DNA of 64,000 bases, from NCBI RefSeq assembly GCF_947179515.1, contig NC_067477.1, positions 132,048,465 to 132,112,464 of the forward strand, given 5' to 3'. The notes beneath the pieces were generated by a model, which did no database searches, was not told where the DNA came from, and saw only the letters and a list, made by a program, of their open reading frames with translations. Source of the DNA: Apodemus sylvaticus (Eukaryota; Chordata; Mammalia; Rodentia; Muridae). Within the stretch, counting starts at the first letter, position 1; each line of letters opens with the position of its first letter. A program made the position numbers and the translations under genes. This document shows positions 1 through 10,015 of the stretch, piece by piece.

Positions 1-985
1 ACAAGGACTGCATTCTGGGCGGCTGCTGACTGTTATCAGCTAAGCCCGGGCTCTGATTCACCTGCCTCCGTGGGCAGCCTGTGGATGTGGGTGGTGTTTG
101 ATTTGCCTGGAGGCTTCCCCTTGCCAGGACCTGTGAGTGGAGGTGGCCGCTAAACAGAGGCCCATTGTTCCCTCCAGCCCAGGCTCTTTCCAGGACTTTC
201 CTGAGCTGTCTTTGTTGCTCATCCTTCTGCCTCTGGCCTCTGGCTTCTCCGTTCCTTCCCCTCGCCTGCAGCCAGCGGTGGCCATAGGTGAAGGCAGGAG
301 ATAGATACCTATGGGGTGGACTGCAACGCAGTCAGAAGGAAACATCTGAACCGTTGGGCTCCCCACTCCCTTGAAGCCTCTGCTGCAGACAGGGGGTGGG
401 GTCCATAACACAATCTCTCTTCTCTCTTGCAGGGGGCAGGACTGTTGCATTTTATTTTAAACCATGATCAGAGTGGTTCTGCTTCTTGGGTCATCTTTTA
501 AACTCGGATTACAGGTCTATGGTCTTCCTTCTTTGCTGTATCGTTCTGGGTCTGCCTCAGAAGGCCTTTTGTGGTGTGCTCTGTCTACCTGACTGGTCTT
601 GGCTGACTGAAGTGAAGCCGAGGCTAACCCCCATCTCCAGAAAAGAGCAACAAGCCAAGAGTCAGAAAATTAAAAAAAAGAATGATTTCCAGCGTCTTAG
701 GTCTTTGAAGAGCATTTGGACATTTCCTCCTGAGGGCCATGCCTGTCACTCCCTTCTGAGAAGCCGGCTCCCCTCTGGGCACCAGCCTCAAACCAAGCAG
801 GCTTTCCTAACCCCGAACCATGTTTCCAATCCTTATACCACCCCTGCGGTGGGTTCTCTGTCTCTTTTCTTAAGTAGATGTTGGACTGTCCAGTTTGGCG
901 ACGGCTCAGACAGACATTTAGGCCCAACCTGATCGTACACTGAGCCTTTCTTTGTGAGTGCTCATGTGTGTGTGCATGTGTGTGT
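1..985. other. Unique DNA, no gene recognised
   Basis: No repeat family or exon is recognised here. Two opposing open frames (130 and 148 codons) lack any recognisable domain and have low-complexity, chance-like composition. A short (TG)-rich stretch near 965-985 leads into the first SINE. Confidence 0.5.
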
Positions 986-989
986 TTAA

Positions 990-1205
990 ATCTCTGAAAC
1001 AGTGTGTCGTGTAGTCCAGACTGGCCTCGAATTCACTGTATTACCATGAACTTCTGATCTGCTCCCTCTACTTCCTGAAGGCCAGAGTCACAGGTACGCA
1101 CCACTAACCATATTCAGTCTCAGACGTGCAGTGCTGATAATCTAACCCAGGGCTTTGTGCATACTAGACAAGCACTCTACCAGCTGAGTCCGTGCTCCAG
1201 CAGCG
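990..1205 (-). repeat. B4-type SINE, antisense
   Basis: The left part reads as an antisense B1 body (one-sided 'gtagtccagactggcctcga' similarity). The right part reads as an antisense ID/tRNA-like head, with a 'catactagacaagcactct' match and the block ending in 'ctccagcag'. This B1-then-ID order on the plus strand is the reverse complement of a B4 element (ID head plus B1 body). It is strongly diverged, so it is an old rodent insertion. Confidence 0.75.
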
Positions 1206-2700
1206 AAGGATTCTAAAATGCAGCACACCCGTGGACTGGGCCAGTACCATTACAAACATTCAAAGAAAGGCTAGCGAAGCCAGGATAGACACGCAGAGTG
1301 AGGAGTGGGGACACGAGGGGACTGAGAAGGGCAGAGTAAGACTGGCGAGACAGGTCGGCTCAGCCATGAACACCCGCCACACAGGCAGCCACACGGGCAG
1401 GGCAATCAGGCGGGCGATAGCACCACATCCCACCAAACCAATATTTGCTTACTGTCAGTTCCAATTCTAACCTGAAGGAAATGATTTCTGCCCGTGGAAA
1501 TGAGGGCATAGACAGAGCAGGGCGCCTGCTGACACCACTTCATCTCCTCTGTGAAGTTCAGTGGCTCCCCCAACCACACAAACAAAACCTCTTCAGACCC
1601 CCCAGAAGCCCCTTAGAGATCGGCTGGTACAGTACTAACCGCTCCTTTCTTGCAGTGAGGTTATCCGGCCCACAACAGAGTTCCTGGCGTGATTTCCTTC
1701 ATCATCTTACGTGGCCAGTGGTTCACAATGCCTGACATTGACCACTGAGCATTCTGTCTCGTTTAATCGCCCTGCCACAAAAGGTCACGGAGGCCGAGGA
1801 CAGTAGCTGCCCCCACTGAGCCACCATCAGAATTTAATTTTATCCATCTTGTTCCGAGGCTCCAAGTTTCACAGCCCCCCCCCCGCCCCTTGAACATCCA
1901 TGAGGAGACAGGAAGACCATAGCGCAGGCAGTGGGACCTGCACGTGTGACATGAGGTTACAACAAGAACTACAGCAATCCACGTCAGAGACCCTGGGGCA
2001 GCAAGGAAAGAGGCTGGCTCCCTCCTCCCACTAAAAAAACAGCGCAAGGAGGAAGAAGAGAAGAAGAGACACTGGTGTGCTCCCGACCCACCCCCACCCC
2101 ACCCCGGCTGCAGAAAATCACACGGGCCAGGTGAACGCAGCGACATGGAGCTTGGGAGCTAACCCTAGTGGCCCCTCTTCCTCCAGCTCAGCTCAGCATC
2201 ACAGACTCTGGGCGCTGTTCCCGACTCCACCAGCAGAGGTCGCCAGAGCAGAGGCTTAGAGGGCTTGGGGGCAGGGCAGGCTGCACGCGGCTCTCTGCCG
2301 GTGTTCACAGGTGTCCACACGCATGGGTGGTCTCTACTCAGGCACGGGTGTGTCTGTGCTTGTGTGTATCCTTGTGGGTGGGTCTAAAATGAACGTATCT
2401 GTGTTTGTGGGCGGGAATCTACAAACAACTCCGTGGTTGCTGGTCTTCGTTGAGGTCTCCTCTTTGCACATGTGGGCACCGTTTGTAGCCCTATAAGGAT
2501 GTGTGTGCACTGGGTGCCTGTATAACTTGTGCGTAGACCTGCATGCTTGTGCCTGTAGGCAGAGGGGGGAAATGCATAACATGATTAGGTGTGGTATGCA
2601 CACCTGTAACCACGGTCCTCCGAAGGAAGAAGCAGAAGGACGGCTCATGGTTTCAAGGGACCTGTCTGAGCTAGACCCTTCCTGAAAACGGAAGGAGAAG
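1206..2700. other. Unique DNA, no gene recognised
   Basis: No exon is supported. The stretch contains a C-run near 1876-1886, an AG-rich patch near 2040-2070, a G4-prone C-rich run (listed separately) and a loose TG-rich stretch near 2340-2570. Open frames here are short and overlap on both strands, as expected by chance. Confidence 0.45.
2087..2105 (-). other. G-quadruplex motif on the minus strand
   Basis: Four C-runs of 3, 5, 4 and 4 are separated by single A residues. On the minus strand this gives four G-tracts with one-base T loops, a topology that usually folds stably. It is a sequence prediction only. Confidence 0.6.
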
Positions 2701-2705
2701 TGGGG

Positions 2706-2828
2706 TGTGGTGTGGTGGTGCACACCATTAATCCCAGCACTTGAGAGGCAGACACAGGCAGATCTCTGAGTTTGAGGCCAAGGTTATATTGTGAGACTCC
2801 CTTACCTCCCACCCACCCCCCAAAAAAG
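2706..2828 (+). repeat. B1 SINE
   Basis: The body has the B1 signature 'taatcccagcacttgagagg' followed by the 'gcagatctctgagtttgagg' block, then a C/A-rich degenerate tail. The part corresponding to 'ctacagagtgagttccagga' is replaced by unrelated sequence, so the 3' half is eroded or deleted. Confidence 0.8.
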
Positions 2829-3244
2829 GAGAGCTGACAAAGGAGAGTGACAGGACACAGGTCAAAGGATTCTGACATCTCAACCCAGCCGCCGAGTGTC
2901 TGTTAAAACCCTTTAGTCTGGCCTATTCTGATTCCACTGGCAATCTGTAGGCCTTGCTCTTTGGGAGAGAAGTTCAAGCAGGAAGAAGGTAGACAGCTAC
3001 CCCACAGGTGGATGGCTTGCCCAGAGTGGACAGAGGAGTCCATCTGTCAGGCAAGGCCAGGGTCAGGACCCAGCTCTGCACCCACTACCGGAAGCCCAAG
3101 CTGTGGGTAGCAGCTTCTCCGGCCTGTGTCAGAGTTTCACCGGGGCTGCTGAGACAAGTCAGACTGGCGACTCTCAGACTGTGGTCTCAGGCATGCCTGG
3201 CCCAACAGAGTGAGGGGGACTCTGGGCCCCACTGCAGGAGGATG
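2829..3244. other. Unique DNA, nothing recognised
   Basis: No repeat, RNA gene or exon is recognised. A phrase near 3165-3185 faintly resembles a MER5-type end, but is too short to call. Confidence 0.4.
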
Positions 3245-3725
3245 TGTTACTGTCCAGGGCTTCTATAACAAGTTCCACACAGAGAGGCATACAACATGAC
3301 AAATGTCTCATCACAACCTGAGGCCAGCTCCCACGAGCAGCATCCTTGGACACAACTGAAGAGTCTGTGGGGCTGGGCATTCTGAAGCAAGGTCCCCTGG
3401 CTTTTCCAGGTCCTAAGGCAGCCACACTGTGGACTTCTTTCTCCTGCCTTCAAGTCAGCCACAGGCAGCACCTTCAGACACTCCCCACTGTTCCCAAGGG
3501 CCCTCCCTACAGCCTTTGCTTCTGCCCTCTCTCTTCTGAGCACTTTTGTGACAACAGGGACCCCACCACCACCACCATATAATGTTGACAATCTTCCTAC
3601 TTCAGAGCCTTAATGTAATTACACCTGCAAAGCCCATTTTGCCTGTAAGGTGACGTGTGTGCAGGTTCTGGGGACTGGGATAGGGACATCTTTCGGGTAG
3701 AGAACATTATTCTGAGAGTCAAAGA
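3245..3725 (-). repeat. Ancient MLT1-like LTR, antisense
   Basis: The right end (about 3610-3720) follows the antisense order I associate with MLT1-type mammalian LTRs: a 'taattacacctgcaaag' block, then a 'ggttctggggactggga' block, then 'acatctttcgggtagagaac'. The left end 'cttctataacaagttccaca' fits the opposite terminus. The middle is too diverged to align by eye. The family name is from memory. Confidence 0.5.
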
Positions 3726-3750
3726 GAATGGCTGACAGGGAGGAGTGGCA

Positions 3751-3962
3751 CTCTTCTTCTTCTTCTTCTTCTTCTTCTTCTTCTTCTTCTTCTTCTTCTT
3801 CTTCTTCTTCTCCTTCTCCTTCTCCTTCTCCTTCTCCGTCTCCTTCTCCTTCTCCCTTTCTTTCTTTCTTCCTTCTTCTCCTTCTCCTTCTTCTTTCTCC
3901 TCTTCCTCCTCCTCCTCCCTCCTCCCCCTCCTCTTCCTCATCCTCTTCTTCCTCTTTCTCCT
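3751..3962 (+). repeat. (TTC)n / polypyrimidine microsatellite
   Basis: About 60 bp of uninterrupted TTC (roughly 20 units, 3752-3811) is followed by CTTCTC-type hexamers and then mixed C/T sequence, giving about 210 bp of almost pure pyrimidine. It abuts the tail side of the antisense ID/B1 SINE that follows, so it probably grew from that SINE's A-rich tail. All long open frames across it are low-complexity artefacts. Confidence 0.95.
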
Positions 3963-4170
3963 TGGAGTTAATAGGCATGGAATCCCAGACTTGACACATG
4001 CTAGACAAGGGCTCAAACACAGAGCCTATTTTTTAAGATGGTCTCACTAAGTTGCCTAAACTAGTCTTGAATTCACCATTGTCGCCCAGGCTGGTCTTGA
4101 ATTGGCAATCTTCTAACCTCAGTCTCCTAAGGAGCTGACAATTACAGGATTATCCTAACAGGTGTGGCTG
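3963..4170 (-). repeat. ID-like plus B1-like SINE pair, antisense
   Basis: An antisense ID-like unit (about 3965-4027, 'acatgctagacaagggct') is followed by an antisense B1-like unit (about 4034-4170, 'cccaggctggtcttgaattg' and 'ggagctgacaattacaggat'). The order differs from B4. The same pairing occurs at 45500-45735. Confidence 0.7.
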
Positions 4171-4183
4171 GGAGTTAGAAGGA

Positions 4184-4413
4184 GCTTTTTTTTTTTCAAT
4201 TTAGTTTTAAATTTTTAATTATGTGTCTATGTGTCTGTGTGTGGAAGTTTTAAGTGCATGTGAGTGCAATTAACTCAGACACCAGAAGAGGGCAGTAGAT
4301 CCCCTGGGCCTGGAGTTACAAGTGGTTATGAACGACCTGAAAGGGGTGCTGAGAACCCAAGACCTCCGCACAGACAGATGGCTCATAGCCACTGAGTCAT
4401 CTCTCCAGCCCTG
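4184..4413 (-). repeat. B3-type SINE, antisense
   Basis: It starts with a T-run and 'gtgtctatgtgtctgtgtgt', passes 'agaccagaagaggg'-like sequence (here 'acaccagaagagggcag') and ends in 'gtcatctctccagccc', the reverse complement of the B2/B3 5' tRNA-like head. The length is typical of a full element. Confidence 0.85.
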
Positions 4414-5504
4414 TGACCATCTTAACCCTCCCATGTCTTTCCTGAGACACTCTCCCAAGCTGAAAACACTCCTTTGTTGAAAATTCTCTTGCCTTGGCAA
4501 TGCTGTCTAGGGAACTGAGCTGTCCCAAGCACTAGGAACCAACTCTAACCACTGAATGGATTGTCCTTTATCTGGCTCTCCAGCAGCCCAGGGCCAGGAA
4601 CTCATTATTACTGGGTATCAACTCCTGCCCCGCCTTCCCTCGCCCCGACCAGCCCACTCCATACCCTACCACGGCTGGGTCCACATCCCTGCTCCTCGGA
4701 GTCTTTTTCTCATCAGCTTTGACCCTCTGACCTGCTGTGCTAAGCCACCTTTGGACTACAGGGCTGAAGCTGGCAGGCTCCACCCCTCTTCACAAGGTGA
4801 AACCCCACCCATGGGGTCCCCCATGGGAAGCCCAACCGCACGGCTCAGCACGAGGAAGAGGAACATGCCTGACAGCAGAGGTCAGCACTAGGGGGCCACG
4901 GAGACCCCAGGCTTCCCAGATGCTTTCCAAAACCCAGAAGCTCCCCAGCCTGGTCAGCACCACATCTGGAAGCAGGCTGGAAATTCCAACCATGCTCCCC
5001 TGCTAAGAAATGTGTCAAATCCTCCCGGAGATCTCATGGAAGCAGGAAACACTGGAGAGGGGGTGGGGGTGGGGGAGCTAACTCCACAGGACCCTAAGAG
5101 CGTTGGAGAAATCCAGATGTCACCAGGAGTCCACAGTCCTCAGCCTTGTGCCCCGCCTGCCCCCAAGGAAATTAAAGAGGCCTGGGGCAAACGGCAGGGC
5201 TTGTGTCTCCCAGGGACCCACAAGTGCGTGCGTGCGTGTGAAACCCTGAGTTCCTGATACATGCTGAGTTATTTTTTCCTGGAGAGAAAAATGTTGACAT
5301 GCCTTTGGAGGCTCATCTCCCCGGAAAATTTCTTGATGCGTGAAGAAGGCATGGTCTCTCTTCTCTCTGACACACGCACGCATCTCCCAGAGGCCCTGGG
5401 GCATCCATTCCTCAGAGCTGGGCTCACTCAGAAGATCTGGCCCTGGCTCCTTCTACAGCTCTCAGCAAGTGTAAACCTCCAGTGATTGCCATGGCCACGG
5501 ATTA
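4414..5504. other. Unique DNA, no gene recognised
   Basis: Nothing is recognised apart from a G-rich stretch at about 5057-5076 (three runs of five G separated by T), which could form a quadruplex with a neighbouring run, and a short GTGC repeat near 5224-5238. Confidence 0.45.
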
Positions 5505-5835
5505 AGGGGACATGGTTTCCCTCCAGTTCTGGAGGCTGGATGTTCAAATTCAACATCACAGGTCTAAAGTCAGGCATCTACAGGCCGCGGCTCTGGGGCA
5601 AGGCCTTTCTTAGTGTCTGATAGATGCTTGTATGCCTTGGCCCTACCCTAGCCCCTCCCCCACCCTCACAGACCACCCCTCACCCCTCTCCTTTGTCACA
5701 CCCCTGGCTCTAACTTATCCTCCATCCCTCGTATAAGCCACTTGTGATTAGATTGGACCTGCCTCAGCAGCAATCAACACCTCAAGATACAGAACTTAAT
5801 CAACCCCTTAAAGTTCCTGTTGCTGTGAGGATAAC
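5505..5835 (-). repeat. Ancient MLT1-like LTR, antisense
   Basis: It contains 'cagttctggaggctggatgt' (the antisense 3' end of MLT1-type LTRs) and, further right, 'gtgattagattggacctgcc' and 'aagatacagaacttaatcaa', in the order expected for an antisense copy. A C-rich stretch sits in the middle. Confidence 0.55.
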
Positions 5836-7190
5836 GCTTGCACAGACCTTAAGGTTGAACTTCACGGTCCAGCCTTGGGCGGCAGAGGCCCCACCCTGAG
5901 CATCAGTTTTCCCCGTGTTGCTTCAGGGTAGGTCTTCCGGCTCTGTCGCTAAGACAGAGGACCTCTTTCCATCCCACGGGTAGATCCCCTGCCTTGAAGG
6001 GGCTCAGAGCAGGAGGCAGGCAGCGTCTGAAGCCTGCCTCTCTCACCTTACATGAAGCCAGCTTGCCACAACCCGGAATCACTGGAGAAGGGAGTCTCAG
6101 CTGAGGACTCTCAAGGTCAGGTTGGCAGAGCAGCCATTGAGAAAGGATCTGCGTGGTTTTTCTTCCCTCACCCCCACCCCTCCCACCCCATCCCCTCCCA
6201 CCCCCCTCTTGGCTGCGAGGGCGTGGCTCTTACGGTCCCTGGTACCAGGAGTTCCCTGCAAAAATGGACTGTAACCTGGAAAGGAAAGCCAAATGAGTCC
6301 CTTTTCCCATCAAATCGCTCTTTGTGGGGTTATCTTATCATAGCAAGAGAAAGGAGAGTAAAACACTTTACCTCCCGCCACAGGGGGATGCCCCTAAGTT
6401 AGCTAGATTTCCACTATGGTGACAAAAAAACAAAGAAAACTCCCAGATGATCAGTTCAAAGGAGAAAAGCAGCACCTAGCTCATGGTTTTCAAAGATCTC
6501 CATCCATGGTTAGTTGGTCCTATTATTTTGTGGCAACGCAGAGTTCATGGTAGGAATATGGGGCACAGAATCAAAGAGAAAGGGATCCCTTAGCTGCTTC
6601 GAGGACACACCCTCCCAAAGACAAACTTCCTTCCCGTAGGACCCGCCTACGGAAGGTGCCACTAACTTTCAATGGCTCCTCAGGCAGGACACAAGTTTTC
6701 ACTACAAAGCCCTTTGTGGATGCTCCAGACCCCGGCTATAGCAGCCCTTGTCGGAGGACTCACAGACACGGCTGAAGACTGGGAGCTCCCACTGCCTCCC
6801 CTTCCTGACTCCTGCCCACCCATGACCTGACCATCACATGCATTTCAAGGGTTTCCTGTCCCACTGTGGAGCAGGAGTACCTTTGACATTCTTCTTAAAA
6901 GCTCATGGGTGGCAGAGCGTCAGGAGAAAAATGAAAGGACCCTGGGCCGACCCGGCTTCTCCAGGGACCATGACTGCGTCTTCCGGCTTGCTCTCTCCGC
7001 TGTAGTCCTCTCCTGTCTACATCTCTACCTCAGGACCCCTGTGCTTCCTGCCCCCTTTGCTAGGGCCCTCTCCACACTGCCGGTTTCATTCAGCTCCAAT
7101 CCATCCTTCTAATTCAGACTCTTTCTAAAGAGGAGTGGGTTTCAGCCCTCGGGCTAAATCAAAATCCTCTCCACCCAAATCCCCTGCAGA
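5836..7190. other. Unique DNA, no gene recognised
   Basis: No exon or repeat is identified apart from the C-rich G4 candidate listed separately. Open frames at 6052-6402 and 6909-7112 have no domain that I recognise. Confidence 0.45.
6171..6206 (-). other. Strong G-quadruplex motif on the minus strand
   Basis: Seven C-runs of three to six residues are separated by single A or T bases over 36 bp. The minus strand therefore offers more than four G-tracts with one-base loops. No promoter or exon is visible next to it. Confidence 0.65.
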
Positions 7191-7195
7191 GCTGT

Positions 7196-7378
7196 GACTC
7201 CCCCACTTTTCCTCCCCCACTCCTTCCTTCACTTCTTCCTCCCCACTTCCTCTTCCACTTCCTTCTCCACCTCCTTCCTCCACTCCTTCTTCCTCCACTT
7301 TCTCTTCCACTTCCTTCCCTACCTTCCTCCCCACTCCTCCCCCACTTCCTCCCCCCCTCCTTCCTCCCCCACTCCTTT
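7196..7378 (+). repeat. Imperfect CT-rich minisatellite-like tract
   Basis: Degenerate units of the type CACTTCCTCC/CTTCCACT recur over about 180 bp with almost no purines other than A. This yields a spurious Ser/Pro/Phe-rich frame on one strand and a Gly/Glu-rich frame on the other. Confidence 0.8.
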
Positions 7379-7590
7379 CTGCTTTCTGCCTTGTCTGCAC
7401 TGTGCTGTAAGATCCACGAAGGAGGAGCCCTTTCTTCACCTCCAGGCTTTTAGTCTAGTACCTGGGCTACCATCAGGTCCATGATACTGTGGCTTCTACA
7501 TGAATGGACTACTGGGTGCTGCCACCCTTCAGCCAGATTGGGCAGACAGATATCTCTAGAGGAGGCCCCAGGCCAGGGTAAAGGTACCAG

Positions 7591-7593
<3 letters not shown>

Positions 7594-7638
<45 letters not shown>

Positions 7639-7798
7639 TGTCTATGTGTCTGTATGTCTGTGTGTGTGTGTGTGTGTGTGAGTGTCTATGTGTCTGTGTG
7701 TCTGTGTGTGTGTGTCTGTGTGTGTGTCTGTGTCTGTGTGTGTGTCTGTGTGTCTCTCTGTCTGTGTGTGTGCCTGTGTGTCTATGTGTGTGTGTGTT
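7594..7798 (+). repeat. (TG)n microsatellite with TCTG variants
   Basis: About 43 bp of pure GT is followed by roughly 160 bp of TG interrupted by TCTG, TATG and AGTG units. The compound structure indicates an old, expanding and decaying array. Confidence 0.95.
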
Positions 7799-8190
7799 TA
7801 TTTGAGTACCTCTGTGTACTCAGGCATGCAGAGGCCAGAGGTCATGGTGTGTGATGTATGTGTGTGATATGCTCACACACGTCATGGTGAGCCTGTGGAG
7901 ATCGCAGGACACCTTTCGAGAGTGAGTCTCCTCCTTCTCCGTTTCTGAGATGGGGTTCTGTGGTTTCTGCCATGGACTCCAGGAGAGCTGTACTTGAAAG
8001 CTTCTGTGTGAAGCTTCTGGGTGATTCTCCTGCCTCTGCCTCTCACCTCAACAGAAGAATGCTGAGTTTATAGATGCATTCGAGACTGTATCTGGCTTTC
8101 TCTCATGGATTGCATTGATCAAACTCAGGTTGTCAGGCCGTGTAGCAAATTCTTTCACTTGGCAAAGTGACCGTCTCAGCCCCACCTTGA
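7799..8190 (-). repeat. Old composite rodent SINE, antisense
   Basis: The order is TG-rich tail, 'gcaggccagaggtc'-type block (here 'gcagaggccagaggtcatgg'), a B1-like middle ('tgagatggggttctgtggtt', 'ctcctgcctctgcctctcac'), then a tRNA-like head ending in 'accgtctcagcccca'. This matches a common composite rodent SINE related to B3/B4. The head is diverged. Confidence 0.55.
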
Positions 8191-8320
8191 CTGGCTGCAA
8201 GATTCACCTTTCTCTGCTTCCTTGGTTCTGGAATGACAAGCATGTCCCCACATCCAGCTTTTTAAAATGAGTACTGGCGATCAAATTGAGGTGCCAAAGC
8301 TTGTACAGAAAGCACTTTGC

Positions 8321-8460
8321 CAGCTGGGCAGTGGTGGCGCACACCTGTAATCCCAGCACTTGGGAGGCAGAGGCAGAGTTCGAGGCCAGCCTGGTCTACA
8401 GAGTGAGTTCCAGGACAGCCAGGACTATACAGAGAAACCCTGTCTCGAAAAAAAACAAAA
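8321..8460 (+). repeat. B1 SINE with target-site duplication
   Basis: This is a nearly full-length B1: 'gggcagtggtggcgcacacc', 'taatcccagcacttgggagg', 'gagttccaggacagccagga', ending 'ccctgtctcgaaaa'. A short deletion after 'gaggcaga' removes the usual 'gcaggtggatttctga' block. Flanks 'agaaagcactttgc' (8307-8320) and 'agaaagcgctttgc' (8537-8550) form a 14-bp target-site duplication with one mismatch. Confidence 0.95.
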
Positions 8461-8479
8461 TAAAATAAAATAAAATAAA

Positions 8480-8527
<48 letters not shown>

Positions 8528-8536
8528 AAAGAAAAA
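8459..8536 (+). repeat. (TAAAA)n/(GAAA)n microsatellite in the B1 tail
   Basis: The A-tail of the preceding B1 has diversified into four or five AAAAT units and then about 14 GAAA units. It lies wholly inside the target-site duplication, so it arose from that insertion. Confidence 0.95.
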
Positions 8537-8589
8537 AGAAAGCGCTTTGCTGACTGAGCTGTCCACATTCTGCACTTTTGCAGGAAGGC

Positions 8590-8690
8590 GCTGGGCATAG
8601 CTCACCATGTAACTAGGGGTATCCTGGGAATCACTCTGCCTCCCAAGAGTTGAGATTAAAGACATGGGCCACTGGACCTACCCAGTTTCT
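8590..8690 (-). repeat. B1-like fragment, antisense
   Basis: The stretch 'ctgcctcccaagagttgaga' followed by 'ttaaagacatgggccactgg' is the antisense B1 5' half. The 3' half is degraded beyond recognition. Confidence 0.6.
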
Positions 8691-8879
8691 GCTAAGGGTC
8701 ACCTAGGCGTGCCCTCTGCACAGAAAGAGTGCTGAAGGTCCCTTTAGTTCTCTGCAGGGAGTTAGGAACATCTGAGACAGAGGATGCCCCAGACCCCTGG
8801 AGGCAGGAAGTATCTGTGCTAATGTCACAATCTGGCCACAGACTGGCCTGGTTCCTAAGAGGGGGCTGAGATGTCACGC

Positions 8880-9035
8880 TGTTGCAAGAGAGACCTGGGT
8901 TCCAGCTCTGGGTCTCTTGGCTATATGCACGTGGTCATTTCCTTCTCTGGAAAAATTGGGACAATAACTGGACACCCCTCCCAGGTTTGTCTCAAAGAGT
9001 AAGCAAGATGAGGCCTGGGGTCCCCGACAGGGATG
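8880..9035 (+). repeat. MIR SINE
   Basis: The MIR order is visible: 'gacctgggttccagctctgg', a 'gtcatttccttctctgg' block, 'aaattgggacaataactgg' and 'tctcaaagagtaagcaagat'. This corresponds to the MIR core and 3' side at a divergence typical of this mammal-wide family in rodents. Confidence 0.65.
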
Positions 9036-9188
9036 ACAGTAGGAATGAGAACTGTCACCACACCGTCGCTTGCCACTCCAGCCACTGGATCATTTTTCAG
9101 GGTCTGAAAGCAGGAACAAAATCTGATTAAAATGTCACACCCACTCAGTTCAAGATTCCCAAAGAGATTCTAACTGATCGGGCAGGGT

Positions 9189-9577
9189 TGCAGTGGCTAG
9201 TTTTATATCAACTCAACACAAGATAGAGTTATCTGAAAGGAGGGAACCTCAGTTGAGAAAATGCCTCCACAAGATCCACTAGAAGGGATTTTTTAGTGAT
9301 CAGTGGGGTAAGGCCCTGCCCACCGCGGGTGGTGTCATCCCTGGGCTGGTGGTGCTGGGTTCTATAAGAAAGCAGGCTGAGCAAGCCACGAGGAGCCATC
9401 AGTGCCCCACCATGGCTTCTGCATCAACTCTTGATCCTGCCCTGCTTGAGTTCCTGTCCTGACTTCCTGTGATGATGAACTGTGGTATGGAAGGATAAAC
9501 CAAATAAACCCTTTCCTCCCCAGCTCACTTTTGGTCAAGGTGTTTCATCACAGCAGTAGCAACCCTGACTAAGAAGT
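9189..9577 (+). repeat. Rodent-specific LTR-like repeat
   Basis: This matches an abundant mouse repeat that begins 'ctagttttatatcaactcaa', passes 'ggttctataagaaagcaggc' and 'gatgatgaactgtggtatgg', and ends 'aaaccctttcctccccag' and 'caaccctgactaag'. Its 3' terminus resembles that of the RMER-like elements at 19793, 28914 and 36897, suggesting a shared LTR origin. I cannot confirm the Repbase name. It is interrupted on the right by the B2 duplication site. Confidence 0.8.
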
Positions 9578-9584
9578 GTTCCAG

Positions 9585-9783
9585 GGGGCTGGAGAGATGG
9601 CTCAGCAGTTAAGATCACTGACTGCTCTTCTGAAGGTCCTGAGTTCAAATCTCAGCAACCACATGGTGGCTCACAACCATCTGTAATGGGATCTGATGCC
9701 CTCTTCTGTAGTGTCTGAAGACAGCTACAGTGTACTCACATATAATAAATACATCTCAAAAAAAAATGTTTCTTTTTTTTAAG
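9585..9783 (+). repeat. B2 SINE with perfect 12-bp duplication
   Basis: This is a full-length B2: 'ggggctggagagatggctca' head with Pol III A-box region, 'gagttcaaatctcagc' B-box region, 'ctgaagacagctacagtgta' body, and an 'ataataaatac' plus A/T-rich tail. It is flanked by exact copies of 'gaagtgttccag' at 9573-9584 and 9784-9795. It looks comparatively young. Confidence 0.97.
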
Positions 9784-9835
9784 GAAGTGTTCCAGAAGTC
9801 TTTGTTTATTAGTATATATTTTAAATACGTCTCCT

Positions 9836-10015
9836 CAGGAGCTGCGGACACATAGATTGATTGGTACAATACTTGCCTTGCATTCGAGAAGCCCTGCATC
9901 CAGTTCCCAGCACCACATAAACCAGTCCTGGTAGCCCACATCTGTAGTCTACTTGGGAAGCAGAGACAGGAGGATCAGAAGTTCAAGGTCATCCTCAGCT
10001 ACACAAATATGACAT
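9836..10015 (+). repeat. B4-type SINE
   Basis: An ID-like head ('caatacttgccttgcattcg', 'cagttcccagcacca') is followed by a B1-like body ('agtctacttgggaagcagag', 'ggaggatcagaagttcaagg'). This is the B4 arrangement in sense orientation. Confidence 0.8.

Larger units (their letters stand above)
8191..8565 (-). repeat. Second old SINE, antisense, split by a B1
   Basis: Antisense SINE sequence runs to about 8320 ('gtactggcgatcaaattgag', 'tacagaaagcactttgc') and resumes at 8537-8565 with 'agcgctttgctgactgagct'. The interruption is the B1 at 8321-8536. Rejoining shows the break lies inside the tRNA-like head. Confidence 0.65.

Noticed and set aside
3597..4050. Lys/Glu-rich and Ser/Phe-rich frames of up to 139 codons
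   Set aside because: They are translations of the (TTC)n polypyrimidine tract and adjacent SINE sequence.
9585..9783. tRNA gene suggested by A-box and B-box motifs
   Set aside because: The motifs are the Pol III promoter of a B2 SINE. No tRNA cloverleaf is present.
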